Below are positions 43,251 through 52,344 of a stretch of DNA of 64,000 nt, piece after piece. Numbering within the stretch: the stretch's first letter is position 1; every line of letters begins with the position of its first letter. This DNA comes from USCg-Taylor sp050740455 (GTDB taxonomy: Bacteria > Pseudomonadota > Gammaproteobacteria > JACCXJ01). The DNA lies in contig JBOIDF010000004.1 of assembly GCA_050740455.1 (NCBI GenBank), positions 1 through 64,000 of the forward strand. Reading direction: 5' to 3'. The notes under the pieces were generated by a model. That model worked only from the letters and a program-made list of their open reading frames with translations, had not been told where the DNA came from and did no database searches. A program made the position numbers and the translations under genes.

Positions 43251-44296
43251 CCGCCGACTCGCGACATCTCGACCTTGGGTAAACCGATGCCGGCGCCGTG
43301 CCGGATCTCGGAATAGCGATCGCTGCGTCCCCGCCACACGGAGGAAATAAACGCACGGATCTCGCAGTCGCTCGCGCCCTGGCGCAATAGTTGACGGAGA
43401 TCGTGTCCGCGCGTGGCGAATAAGCAGGTGTAGAACGTTCCGTCGGCCGTGATCCGGCTGCGCGTGCATCCCCGGCAGAAGGGCTGGGTTACCGAGGCGA
43501 TCATCCCGATCTCCCCTCCCCCGTCACGATAGCGATAGCGGGTGGCCACTTCGCCCGGGTAGTTGCGCTCGAGGGGTTCGAGGGGCCACTCCTTTTCAAT
43601 GGCGCCGATGATCTCGCGCGCCGGGACCACGTCCTGCATGCGCCAGCCGTTGCTATCGCCGACATCCATGTATTCGATAAACCGCAGGATATGGCCCGTA
43701 TGGCGGAAGTGCCCGGCCATCGCACCGATGCAATGGTCATTCATTCCGCGCTTGACCACCATGTTGACCTTGATCGGATGCAAACCGGCTGCGGCCGCGG
43801 CGTCGATACCGTCCAGTACCCGGCCCACCGGGATGTTGACATCGCTCATCGCCCGAAAGACGGCTTCATCGATGGCGTCTAAGCTCACGGTCAATCGCTG
43901 CAACCCCGCCTGCTTCAAGTCATCCGCAATGCGCGCCAACAACGCGCCGTTGGTCGTGAGCGTCAGGTCGCGGGCACCCTCGATACGCGCGATCCCCGCG
44001 ATGAGTTTCGGCAGATCGCGGCGTAATAGGGGCTCGCCTCCCGTGATCCGGATCTTCTCGATGCCAAGGGTAACAAAGATCCGCGCCAGGCGGACGATTT
44101 CTTCAAAGCTCAATAGCTCCGCGCGCGGTAAGAACGCCCAATCCCGACCAAACACCTCCTTGGGCATGCAGTACGGGCAACGGAAGTTGCAACGGTCGGT
44201 GACCGAGATCCGCAGATCCCGCAGCGGCCGCTGCAAGGCATCCCTGATCGTAACGCCGTCATTTGGTCCGCCGATGGATTGGAGACTGATAGACAT
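43247..44296 (-). CDS. moaA: GTP 3',8-cyclase MoaA (molybdenum cofactor biosynthesis)
   Basis: A 349-residue radical-SAM enzyme that begins molybdopterin synthesis from GTP. The N-terminal cluster motif CNFRCPYC (C36, C40, C43), the SAM-binding ITGGEPLLRRDL and TLTTNGALL, and the C-terminal second cluster FCRGCTRSRITADGTFYTCL are all present. The terminal GG dipeptide (RVGG), needed in MoaA, is the last codon pair. The ATG 44296 start is reasonable. Its stop is coupled to DUF3450 by a 4 bp overlap, an odd pairing. Confidence 0.94.
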   Translation of the reverse strand: MSISLQSIGGPNDGVTIRDALQRPLRDLRISVTDRCNFRCPYCMPKEVFGRDWAFLPRAELLSFEEIVRLARIFVTLGIEKIRITGGEPLLRRDLPKLIAGIARIEGARDLTLTTNGALLARIADDLKQAGLQRLTVSLDAIDEAVFRAMSDVNIPVGRVLDGIDAAAAAGLHPIKVNMVVKRGMNDHCIGAMAGHFRHTGHILRFIEYMDVGDSNGWRMQDVVPAREIIGAIEKEWPLEPLERNYPGEVATRYRYRDGGGEIGMIASVTQPFCRGCTRSRITADGTFYTCLFATRGHDLRQLLRQGASDCEIRAFISSVWRGRSDRYSEIRHGAGIGLPKVEMSRVGG

Positions 44297-44345
44297 CGCT
44301 GACTAGTATACCCAACTTTGTCGCCCCGGAAGCGTGCTGGCGGTT

Positions 44346-44526
44346 TCGGAAGAAGGGTCAGTCAGACGCTCACCCCAGAAGTCGCGAGGTAAGGAGACTC
44401 GGGTCCGGGTTGTCGAACACCGTATTATGCCGCTCCGTGAGCGGACCGCCGCCCGGGATCACGAAACCGTTACTGTCATATCCGATGGCCTTGAACTTCC
44501 ATACGCCTCGGATTTTCTTCAAGTTG
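44346..44526. repeat. Left 181 bp direct repeat bounding the Rhs island
   Basis: This segment matches 58187-58367 base for base except four positions. Both copies run in the same orientation and bound 13.66 kb between them. The left copy ends at AAGTTG, directly before the leader of the rhs gene. It contains the last ~52 codons of the leftward gene that is complete at the right copy, including its TGA stop (44370-44372). Confidence 0.9.
44370..44526 (-). pseudogene. C-terminal fragment of the hypothetical gene duplicated at 58211-58504
   Basis: Reading leftward this fragment encodes NLKKIRGVWKFKAIGYDSNG, FVIPGGGPLTERHNTVF and a short tail, ending at the same stop as the intact right-hand copy. 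It lacks the N-terminal half and any start codon. It marks where the island entered or was duplicated. Confidence 0.7.
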
Positions 44527-44613
44527 GTCGTTTGCGGGCAGCCCTCACTTTTCAGCCGTGGCTGCCGATACGCCGCCGTAAGCGTTCATGACTTTTTACT
44601 TCAAGGGAATCTC

Positions 44614-47600
44614 ATGTCAACCAAGGGATTGCATCGGCTGGTCCGGCCGTTACTCGCCACGTTCTTCATCACCCTCATCGCCCTCGCGGGGACGCCTGCT
44701 AAGAATCCCGGCTTTGTCGATGCGTTATGGGTTGCGGAGTCCGGCCAGGTCCTCAAAATCGCCCGGGCGGACGGTACCGTCCTCTTTGAGATCCGCAGCG
44801 CTGGAGAACTCACCTCCCTCGCCATCGATGCGCGCCACGCTACACTCTGGGCGTATGGCCACCGCACCTTGTACGCTTATGATTTTGCCGGCGACCGTCG
44901 TTTAGCCGCCCTGCTGCCTTCGGCAGGAGATGAGGATGGAAACACTGAGGTAGGTCTGGCGGTCGATCCCAAGGATGGCTCCGTTTGGCTAGGACGGCAT
45001 AAACACCTCTATCACCTCGATGGGCAGGGGCAGGTACGCACCACCGCTCTGCTCGATAAACCCATCCGAGGGTTGAGCGTTGATCCCAGCCGTGGCCACG
45101 TCTGGGTCGCGACCCGAAAACACCTCAGTGCCTACAATGCCCTGGGGCAGCGGGTGCAACACCCCACCCCGGCTGGCTCGCGTCATCTCAGCGACATCGC
45201 CTACGATCCCAGCCTCGACGCTCTATGGGTCGCCGATCATCGCGGCCGGATACGCCGCTACGGAGCAGAAGACGGTGCTTTGCAACTGGAGGCGAAGGTT
45301 GCCAAACACCTCGAAACCCTCGCCCCTGATCATAACAATGGGCTTTGGGTCAGCGCCGATGAGGAGCTGATCAAACTCGACCTCGAGGGGCGCGAGGTCC
45401 TGCGACTTGAGCCGTTCTCCGGGGAAGAGAACAAGCTTATTGCGCTCGTGGCCGATCCGGTCGCGGGCGGCGTATGGGTGGCCGCCAAGCGAGCGATCCG
45501 GTATGTCGAGGCCGATGGCCAGGCTCGTCCAAGCTTAGCTCTCACCCAAAAGCGCAAGATCCGCGCGCTCGCGCTCTATACCGATTCTCTCCCGCCCCGC
45601 TTGAGTTTTAGCTCACCGGCAGGAGGCAGTTATCTACCGATCAATCAGCCCATATTCGAATTGCACCACCAGGATAGCGCGATCGGAGTCGATACCGCGA
45701 CCCTCGCGATCACCGAGCAGGGCCAGCCGCTCTCTGTCAACTGTACCTATGAAGCCGATCGGGCCAATTGCACGCCGACGGCGCCACTGGCCGAAGGGAC
45801 CCACAGCTTGCAAGCCGGGATCGCGGATTTCAACGGCAATCGCTCGGATCTCGCGAGCGTCGCCTTCACGGTCGATACCGTGCCACCCGCGGCGCCGGAC
45901 CCCACCCAGATCCACGTCACGGATCCCGAGGCCGGCACGGTCGCGGTCACGGGCGCGGCGGGCAGCGTCGAACCGAACGCCGTCCTGATGATCACCAATA
46001 CGCGTAGCGGTGAATCGGTCACGGTCACGGCCAATAGCGATGGCAGCTTCACCGCCCAGATCGCCGCCCAAGCAGGCGACGCTCTTGAGATCCGGCTCCT
46101 CGATGCCGCGGGCAATCAGAGCGAAACACGATCCTTGACGGTCGGTGGCTCCAGCGGGGGTTTGCCACCCGATCCGGCGACGGTCGCGCCACCGCTAACT
46201 GAAACGGGAATCACCCCGATGCAGGAGGCAACCGCGTTCCTATACTCAGGCGCCGATCCGATTCAAACCGGCGTGGCAGCGGGCACCATCGACCCGTTGC
46301 GCGTGGCCGTCATCCGCGGCAAGGTGCTCAGCCGCGACAACCAGCTGCTGTCCGGGGTGACGATTACCATCAAGGACCATTCAGAATTCGGTCAGACCCT
46401 GAGCCGCACGGATGGCGAGTTCGATATGGCCGTCAACGGCGGCGGGCTCTTGACCGTCAACTACGAGAAACCGGGCTATCTCCCCGCCCAACGCCAGGTG
46501 CAAACACCGTGGCAGGATTATGCCCTCGTCGACGACGTCGTGATGGTTGTCCTCGATCAGCAGGTGACGACGATCGATCTTTCCTCCAATGCGCCGATCC
46601 AGGTGGCCCAAGGTTCGGTGACAACCGACCAGGATGGGACCCGGCAAGCCACTGTTTTCTTTCCGGCAGGCACGGGAGCCACGATGACGCTCGCGGACGG
46701 GACGACCCAGTCGCTGACCACCCTGGAGGTACGCGCCACCGAATATACCGTGGGTGAGAACGGCCCGCAGGCGATGCCGGGTCCCTTACCCACGCATTCC
46801 GGATACACCTACGCCGTGGAACTGTCGGTCGATGCGGCCCTCGCGGCCGGGTCGATGCGGGTCGATTTCGACCAAGCGCTACCCTTGTACGTCGATAATT
46901 TCTTAAATTTTCCGATCGGCGGCATTGTCCCGGTCGGGTGGTATGACAAGGCCAAAAGCGCTTGGATCCCGTCCGACAATGGCCGGGTGATCAAGATCTT
47001 GAGCACGACTGGGGGCACGGCCAGCCTGGATACGGACGGCGATGATCTCGCCGACGATAGCGCCACACTGACGGCGCTGGGGATCACCGATGCCGAGTTG
47101 GCCCAACTGGCCGGTTTATATCCCGCCGGCAAAACCCTGTGGCGTGCGCCGATCACGCACTTCACCCCTTGGGATTGCAACTGGCCGTATGGTCCGCCGC
47201 TCGACAGCGAGCCCCCGCCGCCGCCCGATGACTCGCAAGACCCGCCGCCCGATGAGGACAGCGACGAGTGTCCAGGGTGCAGCATCAATGCACAGGCCCG
47301 GACCCTGGGCGAAGCCCTCCCGATCACCGGAACCCCCTATGTGCTGCATTACCAAAGCCGGCGCGCCAAGGGTTATCAAGCGGACCGTGAACTCCGTATC
47401 CCCCTTGCCGGGGCCGGCATCCCTGCGAGCCTCCAGGGCATCGATCTGTCGGTGACGGTGGCCGGACAGAGTTTCACCCAAGCCTTCCCGGCGGCGGCGA
47501 ACCAGTCTTACAGCTTTGTATGGGATGGTCTCGACGGCTATGGCCGTCCCGTGACGGGCAATGCCTCGGCCACGGTGACGGTGAGCTACCGGTATAACGC

Positions 47601-50600
47601 CGTCTACTACGCCGCGCCCGCGGATTTTGAACAAAGCTTTGCCCAAGCGAGCGCCGGGGCCGGCACCGCTGTCATCGGAACCAGAGGCGCATCTACCATC
47701 GCCGTGACACGGACCTGGCAAAAAGATCTGGCCGGAAGCCCAGCGGCGCAGGCCGTTGGCGACTGGAGCCTGAGCACGCAGCATCGCTACGACGCCGTCC
47801 ATCGGCTACTGGAGCTGGGCACCGGGGAGCATCGCGAAGCGGGCGATGTGAGTGCTGTCATCACCACCGTGGCGGGCACCGGCACCTCTGGTTTCAGCGG
47901 CGACGGCGGCCCGGCCACGCAGGCCCGCCTAAGCTTTCCACAGGACGTTGCCGTCGCGGCGGACGGCAGTCTGTATATCGCGGATGACGCTAACCAACGC
48001 GTCCGGATGGTCGGGCCGGAGGGGATAATCACCACCGTAGCTGGCAATGGGACGGCCCTTTCTGGCGGCGATGGCGGCCCGGCCACACAGGCCAACCTAA
48101 ACTTACCACGGGGTGTTGCCGTCGCGGCCGATGGCGATCTGTATATCGCGGATTACCGTAACCAACGCGTCCGGATGGTCGGGCCGGAGGGGATAATCAC
48201 CACCGTGGCTGGCAACGGCACCTCTGGTTTCAGCGGCGACGGCGGCCCGGCCACCCTGGCCAGCCTAATGTATCCTACGGACGTTGCCGTCGCGGGGGAC
48301 GGCAGTCTGTATATCGCGGATTACTTTAATCAGCGCATTCGGCGGGTCGGGCCGGAGGGGATAATCACCACCGTGGCTGGCAACGGCACCTCTGGTTTCA
48401 GCGGCGACGGCGGCCCGGCCACCCTGGGCAGCCTAATGTATCCTACGGACGTTGCCGTCGCGGGGGACGGCAGTCTGTATATCGCGGATTACTTTAATCA
48501 GCGCATTCGGCGGGTCGGGCCGGACGGCGTCATCAGCACCGTGACCGGCACCGGCCAAAGCGGCTACGGCGGCGACGGCGGTCCGGCCACGCAGGCGAAA
48601 CTTTATTATCCACATGGCCTCGCCCTCGGCCCCGACGGCAGTGTGTACATCGCTGATTTAGAAAATCACCGCATCCGGCGAGTCTGGCCGGACGGCATCA
48701 TCAGCACCGTGGCGGGCAGCGGCATCACTGGTTTCAGCGGCGACGGCGGCCCGGCCACCCAGGCCCGCCTAAGCCGTCCTTGGGGTGTTGCGGTCGCGGC
48801 GGACGGCAGTCTGTATATCGCGGATGAGCAGAACCACCGCATCCGGCGGGTCGGGCCGGCCCTGCCCGGGCTTAGCCTGAGTGAGACGCTCATTCCCTCC
48901 GCCGATGGTGTAGAACTCTACCACTTCGACGCCCAGGGCAGGCATCTGCGCACCCTGAGCGCCTTGACCGGGGCCGAGCGTTATCGCTTCGCCTACGATG
49001 CCGCCGGCCAATTGCACGAGATCACCGATGGTGACGGTGACGTCACCCGCATCGAGCGGGATAGCGAGGGCCAGCCCACAGCCATCGTCGCCCCCGACGG
49101 CCAGCGCACGACCCTGACCCTGGATGCCAACGGCTACCTCGCCTCGGTCACCAATCCCGCGGGTGAAGCGCACCGCATAGCTTACACCGCCAACGGCCTG
49201 ATGACCCAGTTCACTGATCCCAAGGGCAACATCAACCGCTTTGAGTACGACAGTGTCGGCCGTTTGCTGAAAGATACCAATGCCGGCCTGGGCGGTTGGA
49301 CCATCGCCCACACCGAGAACGCCACCGGCTACACGAACGCCATGACCACCGCCGAGGGCCGCACCACGACCTTCAAGGTGGAACCGCTCTCGACCGGCGA
49401 TCGGCAGCAGATCAATACCTATCCAGGCGGCACGGTACAGACCAAGCTTTTCAAGACCAACGGCGAGGAGACGACGACGGCGCCCGACGGCACGGTGACC
49501 AGCGTGCTCGAAGGCCCCGATCCTCGCTTTGGGATGCAAGCGCCGGTACCGGCCGCAATCACCGTCAAGTTACCGAGCGGCTTGACCTCGAATACCACCA
49601 CGGTGCGCACGGCGGCGCTGTCCGTGCCTACCGATCCCCTCAGCTTCACGAGCCTCACGGAGACGACCACCGTCAACGGCAAGGCCTATACCTCGACCTT
49701 CGACCAAGCCACCCGTACCTATACCCACACGAGCCCGACTGGGCGGGTGGCGACGACCGTGATCAACGATCAGCACCGGCCCCTCGTGCGCGAGCTTACC
49801 GGCCTGAACGCGGTCAACCACACCTACGATCCCCGCGGCCGGCTCACGGAGACGACCACCGGGGCGCGCACGACCCACCTCGGCTATTACGAGAGCGGCC
49901 CGAGCCAAGGCTACCTACACACGCTCACCGATGCGCTCAATCGCACCCTCAGCTACGACTATGACTTCGCCGGCCGGGTCACGCGGCAAACGCTGCCGGA
50001 TGGGCGGGCTATCGAGCTCGGCTACGACGCCAACGGCAATCTTACGTCGCTGATCCCGCCCGGCCAGCCGGCGCACCTTTTCGACTACACCACGCTCGAT
50101 CAAGAGAGTGAATACACCCCACCCGCGGTGGACACCTTCGATCCCGCCACCCGCTACACTTACAACCGGGACCAGCAACTGGAGCTCATCACCCGGCCCG
50201 ATGGCCAGGTGTTGGATTTCGTCTATGACAGCGCCGGACGGCTGCAAACCCTCACCGCCCCGCACGGCGACACCGGTTATCAATACGACAGCGCCGGGCG
50301 CTTGCAAAGCCTCACGGCGCCGGGCGGTATCACCCTCAGCTACGGCTACGACGGCGCGCTGGTCACGGGTGAAACGCTCGCCGGTCCCGCGACCGGTACC
50401 CTCACCCGCAGCTACGACACCGACTTCCGCGTGCAGGCCCTTTCTGTCAACGGCGCGAGTATCGCCTTCGGTTACGACAGCGACCGTCTCTTGACCAGCG
50501 CCGGGAGCTTGAGCCTCACCCGCGATCCCGACAATGGCCTCCTCACCGGCACGGTGTTGGGGACCGTGAACGACAGCCGCGGCTACAACGGCTTCGGCGA

Positions 50601-51861
50601 AGTCGAGGACTACAGCGCGAGCCACAACAGTAACGCATTGCTCAACCTCCACTACACCCGCGATGCCTTAGGCCGTATTACCCAGAAGACCGAGACGCAA
50701 GGCGCACTCACCACGACCCTCGATTATGCCTATGACCTCGCCGGCCGGCTTGTCGAAGTCAAACAGAATGGTGCGGTGATCGTCACCTACCGCTATGACG
50801 AGAACGGCAACCGCACCCATCTGAACGACGTCGAAGTTGCCCACTACGACGCCCAGGACCGGCTCCTCGACTACCAAGGTACCACCTACGGCTACACTCC
50901 AAACGGGGAGTTGCTCTCGAAGAGCGAGGACACCGGCACCACAAACTACGACTACAATGTGCTCGGCAACCTCCGCAGCGTCGCGCTCCCCGGTGGTAAC
51001 CGCATCGACTACCTCATCGACGGCCAGAACCGGCGCATCGGCAAGAAGGTCAACGGCACCTTGGTCCAAGGCTTCCTCTATCAAGACCAACTCAAACCCA
51101 TCGCCGAGCTCGACGGCAACAACCAAGTCGTCAGCCGCTTTGTCTATGCCGACAAAGCCAACGTCCCCGCGTATCTCATCAAGGGCGGCATCGCCTACCG
51201 CATCCTCTCCGATCATCTCGGCAGTCCGCGGCTGATCGTCAACACCGCCGATGGTACCCTCGTCCAGCGGATGGACTATGATGAGTGGGGGCGGGTCACC
51301 CTCGACACCAACCCCGGCTTCCAGCCCTTCGGCTTCGCCGGCGGCCTCTACGACCGCGACACGGGACTCGTGCGCTTTGGGGCGCGGGATTATGATCCCG
51401 AGACCGGGCGCTGGACGGCGAAGGATCCGATCAGGTTTGAAGGTGGGGATACGAATCTTTATGGGTATGTGCTTGACGATCCGGTCAATTACCTCGATAA
51501 AAACGGAAAAAGCGCGACTCTTGCCATTAACGGGGCGCGGGCAGGCGCTTATGTCGGCTCCGCACTTGGACCTGCCGGCACTGTTGCGGGAGCTGTTATT
51601 GGTGGCGCTGTTGGAGCTGGATTAGGAATCTATTTAAGCGAAGGTGCTGACAATAGAAATCCTGCCCAGGATAAGAAGCTAACACCGGGAGAAATCAAAA
51701 AACTTAAAGAAGCTGGGGTCGACCCAGAAGGGTTAAAGGGTGGGAAGAATACGGGACCACGGGACCTATTTAAAGACAGAGAAGGCAATATCTGTATAAA
51801 ACCCAAGAGCGGCGAAGGACCTGGTGATCCAACGGGTTTAAATATCGATGATTATTTGTGA
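44614..51861 (+). CDS. Giant Rhs/YD-repeat polymorphic toxin with NHL propellers and a type-33-like tip
   Basis: About 2415 residues. ATG 44614 follows AAGGGA and starts a signal peptide (RLVRPLLATFFITLIALAGT). Parts in order: a propeller-like region (~30-325); Ig-like domains (~330-510); a carboxypeptidase-regulatory-like domain (~560-650, GKVLSRDNQLLSGVTITI); a Pro/Asp linker with a CPGC motif (~866-892); six NHL-type units (~1080-1420, VAGNGTSGFSGDGGPAT / GSLYIADYFNQRIRRVGP); the YD-repeat shell (~1420-2295); the core end ETGRWTAKDPIRFEGGDTNL. The variable tip (~2300-2415) has a Gly/Ala hydrophobic stretch, then LTPGEIKKLKEAGVDPEGLK and GNICIKPKSGEGPGDPTGLN, recalled as polymorphic toxin type 33. 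The TTG at 44410 upstream is rejected. The matching immunity gene follows 9 bp later. Signal-peptide export differs from T6SS-delivered Rhs proteins. Confidence 0.9.
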   Translation: MSTKGLHRLVRPLLATFFITLIALAGTPAKNPGFVDALWVAESGQVLKIARADGTVLFEIRSAGELTSLAIDARHATLWAYGHRTLYAYDFAGDRRLAALLPSAGDEDGNTEVGLAVDPKDGSVWLGRHKHLYHLDGQGQVRTTALLDKPIRGLSVDPSRGHVWVATRKHLSAYNALGQRVQHPTPAGSRHLSDIAYDPSLDALWVADHRGRIRRYGAEDGALQLEAKVAKHLETLAPDHNNGLWVSADEELIKLDLEGREVLRLEPFSGEENKLIALVADPVAGGVWVAAKRAIRYVEADGQARPSLALTQKRKIRALALYTDSLPPRLSFSSPAGGSYLPINQPIFELHHQDSAIGVDTATLAITEQGQPLSVNCTYEADRANCTPTAPLAEGTHSLQAGIADFNGNRSDLASVAFTVDTVPPAAPDPTQIHVTDPEAGTVAVTGAAGSVEPNAVLMITNTRSGESVTVTANSDGSFTAQIAAQAGDALEIRLLDAAGNQSETRSLTVGGSSGGLPPDPATVAPPLTETGITPMQEATAFLYSGADPIQTGVAAGTIDPLRVAVIRGKVLSRDNQLLSGVTITIKDHSEFGQTLSRTDGEFDMAVNGGGLLTVNYEKPGYLPAQRQVQTPWQDYALVDDVVMVVLDQQVTTIDLSSNAPIQVAQGSVTTDQDGTRQATVFFPAGTGATMTLADGTTQSLTTLEVRATEYTVGENGPQAMPGPLPTHSGYTYAVELSVDAALAAGSMRVDFDQALPLYVDNFLNFPIGGIVPVGWYDKAKSAWIPSDNGRVIKILSTTGGTASLDTDGDDLADDSATLTALGITDAELAQLAGLYPAGKTLWRAPITHFTPWDCNWPYGPPLDSEPPPPPDDSQDPPPDEDSDECPGCSINAQARTLGEALPITGTPYVLHYQSRRAKGYQADRELRIPLAGAGIPASLQGIDLSVTVAGQSFTQAFPAAANQSYSFVWDGLDGYGRPVTGNASATVTVSYRYNAVYYAAPADFEQSFAQASAGAGTAVIGTRGASTIAVTRTWQKDLAGSPAAQAVGDWSLSTQHRYDAVHRLLELGTGEHREAGDVSAVITTVAGTGTSGFSGDGGPATQARLSFPQDVAVAADGSLYIADDANQRVRMVGPEGIITTVAGNGTALSGGDGGPATQANLNLPRGVAVAADGDLYIADYRNQRVRMVGPEGIITTVAGNGTSGFSGDGGPATLASLMYPTDVAVAGDGSLYIADYFNQRIRRVGPEGIITTVAGNGTSGFSGDGGPATLGSLMYPTDVAVAGDGSLYIADYFNQRIRRVGPDGVISTVTGTGQSGYGGDGGPATQAKLYYPHGLALGPDGSVYIADLENHRIRRVWPDGIISTVAGSGITGFSGDGGPATQARLSRPWGVAVAADGSLYIADEQNHRIRRVGPALPGLSLSETLIPSADGVELYHFDAQGRHLRTLSALTGAERYRFAYDAAGQLHEITDGDGDVTRIERDSEGQPTAIVAPDGQRTTLTLDANGYLASVTNPAGEAHRIAYTANGLMTQFTDPKGNINRFEYDSVGRLLKDTNAGLGGWTIAHTENATGYTNAMTTAEGRTTTFKVEPLSTGDRQQINTYPGGTVQTKLFKTNGEETTTAPDGTVTSVLEGPDPRFGMQAPVPAAITVKLPSGLTSNTTTVRTAALSVPTDPLSFTSLTETTTVNGKAYTSTFDQATRTYTHTSPTGRVATTVINDQHRPLVRELTGLNAVNHTYDPRGRLTETTTGARTTHLGYYESGPSQGYLHTLTDALNRTLSYDYDFAGRVTRQTLPDGRAIELGYDANGNLTSLIPPGQPAHLFDYTTLDQESEYTPPAVDTFDPATRYTYNRDQQLELITRPDGQVLDFVYDSAGRLQTLTAPHGDTGYQYDSAGRLQSLTAPGGITLSYGYDGALVTGETLAGPATGTLTRSYDTDFRVQALSVNGASIAFGYDSDRLLTSAGSLSLTRDPDNGLLTGTVLGTVNDSRGYNGFGEVEDYSASHNSNALLNLHYTRDALGRITQKTETQGALTTTLDYAYDLAGRLVEVKQNGAVIVTYRYDENGNRTHLNDVEVAHYDAQDRLLDYQGTTYGYTPNGELLSKSEDTGTTNYDYNVLGNLRSVALPGGNRIDYLIDGQNRRIGKKVNGTLVQGFLYQDQLKPIAELDGNNQVVSRFVYADKANVPAYLIKGGIAYRILSDHLGSPRLIVNTADGTLVQRMDYDEWGRVTLDTNPGFQPFGFAGGLYDRDTGLVRFGARDYDPETGRWTAKDPIRFEGGDTNLYGYVLDDPVNYLDKNGKSATLAINGARAGAYVGSALGPAGTVAGAVIGGAVGAGLGIYLSEGADNRNPAQDKKLTPGEIKKLKEAGVDPEGLKGGKNTGPRDLFKDREGNICIKPKSGEGPGDPTGLNIDDYL

Positions 51862-51870
51862 GATTGAGCA

Positions 51871-52281
51871 ATGGCCGAAAAACCAGACGAAATAAAAGTA
51901 TCACTAAAAATAACGGATTTCAATTGCGATCCCAATAGCATCAGCGAAATACTTGGACTAGAGCCAACCACAACATGGTTAGAAGGTGATCGTGTTCATC
52001 CCAAGGCAATAATTAAACACAAGCAGAATGGTTGGGTTTTGCAATCGCCTTTACCCAAAGAAACGCCGTTTAGACAACAACTGCAAACGTTGTTAGATAT
52101 GGTCACACCTAAAAAACAGCAGTTACTAAATTTACCTAGTGGTACTGATATAGAAGTGTCTTGTGTTGTATATAGTGAACATGGCCGGCCTGATATATCA
52201 CTTGAACCTGATATGGTAGCAGCGATTGCTGAGATGCGTGCAGGGTTAGACTTTGATCTTTATACGTTAGCGGATGATTGA
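51871..52281 (+). CDS. DUF4279 immunity-type protein (cognate of the intact Rhs tip)
   Basis: A 136-residue soluble protein: IKVSLKITDFNCDPNSISEI, LGLEPTTTWLEGDRVHPKAI, KHKQNGWVLQSPLPKE, SCVVYSEHGRPDISLEPDMV. The C-x-P-x-x-I-x-x-x-L-G-x-x-P pattern marks DUF4279, a family found beside polymorphic toxins. It begins 9 bp after the toxin stop, is visibly richer in A+T than the core, and is probably the immunity protein for the 51490-51858 tip. A homologue sits behind the second tip at 55560. Confidence 0.85.
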   Translation: MAEKPDEIKVSLKITDFNCDPNSISEILGLEPTTTWLEGDRVHPKAIIKHKQNGWVLQSPLPKETPFRQQLQTLLDMVTPKKQQLLNLPSGTDIEVSCVVYSEHGRPDISLEPDMVAAIAEMRAGLDFDLYTLADD

Positions 52282-52344
52282 TCATTAGCGACGGTCTTAC
52301 AGGGTTATCCGTTCATGGGATAATCGCGCGTAAGGCGAAATGCT

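Noticed and set aside
43251..43469. Upstream extension of the DUF3450 frame into moaA
   Set aside because: It is antisense-phase noise over the moaA 3' end. GTG 43250 gives a signal peptide and a 4 bp coupling overlap.
44346..44526. Integrase attachment site (attL/attR) at the island borders
   Set aside because: No tRNA gene, integrase or short core was found. 181 bp of near identity with coding content fits duplication or homologous recombination better.
44410..44613. TTG start extending the Rhs protein by 68 residues
   Set aside because: It begins inside the 181 bp repeat, hides the signal peptide and lacks a ribosome site. ATG 44614 has AAGGGA and a clean signal peptide.
49915..50652. 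Leftward 245-aa ORF over the Rhs core, repeated identically at 52705-53442
   Set aside because: A shadow of the YD-repeat frame. Its duplication only reflects the DNA duplication.
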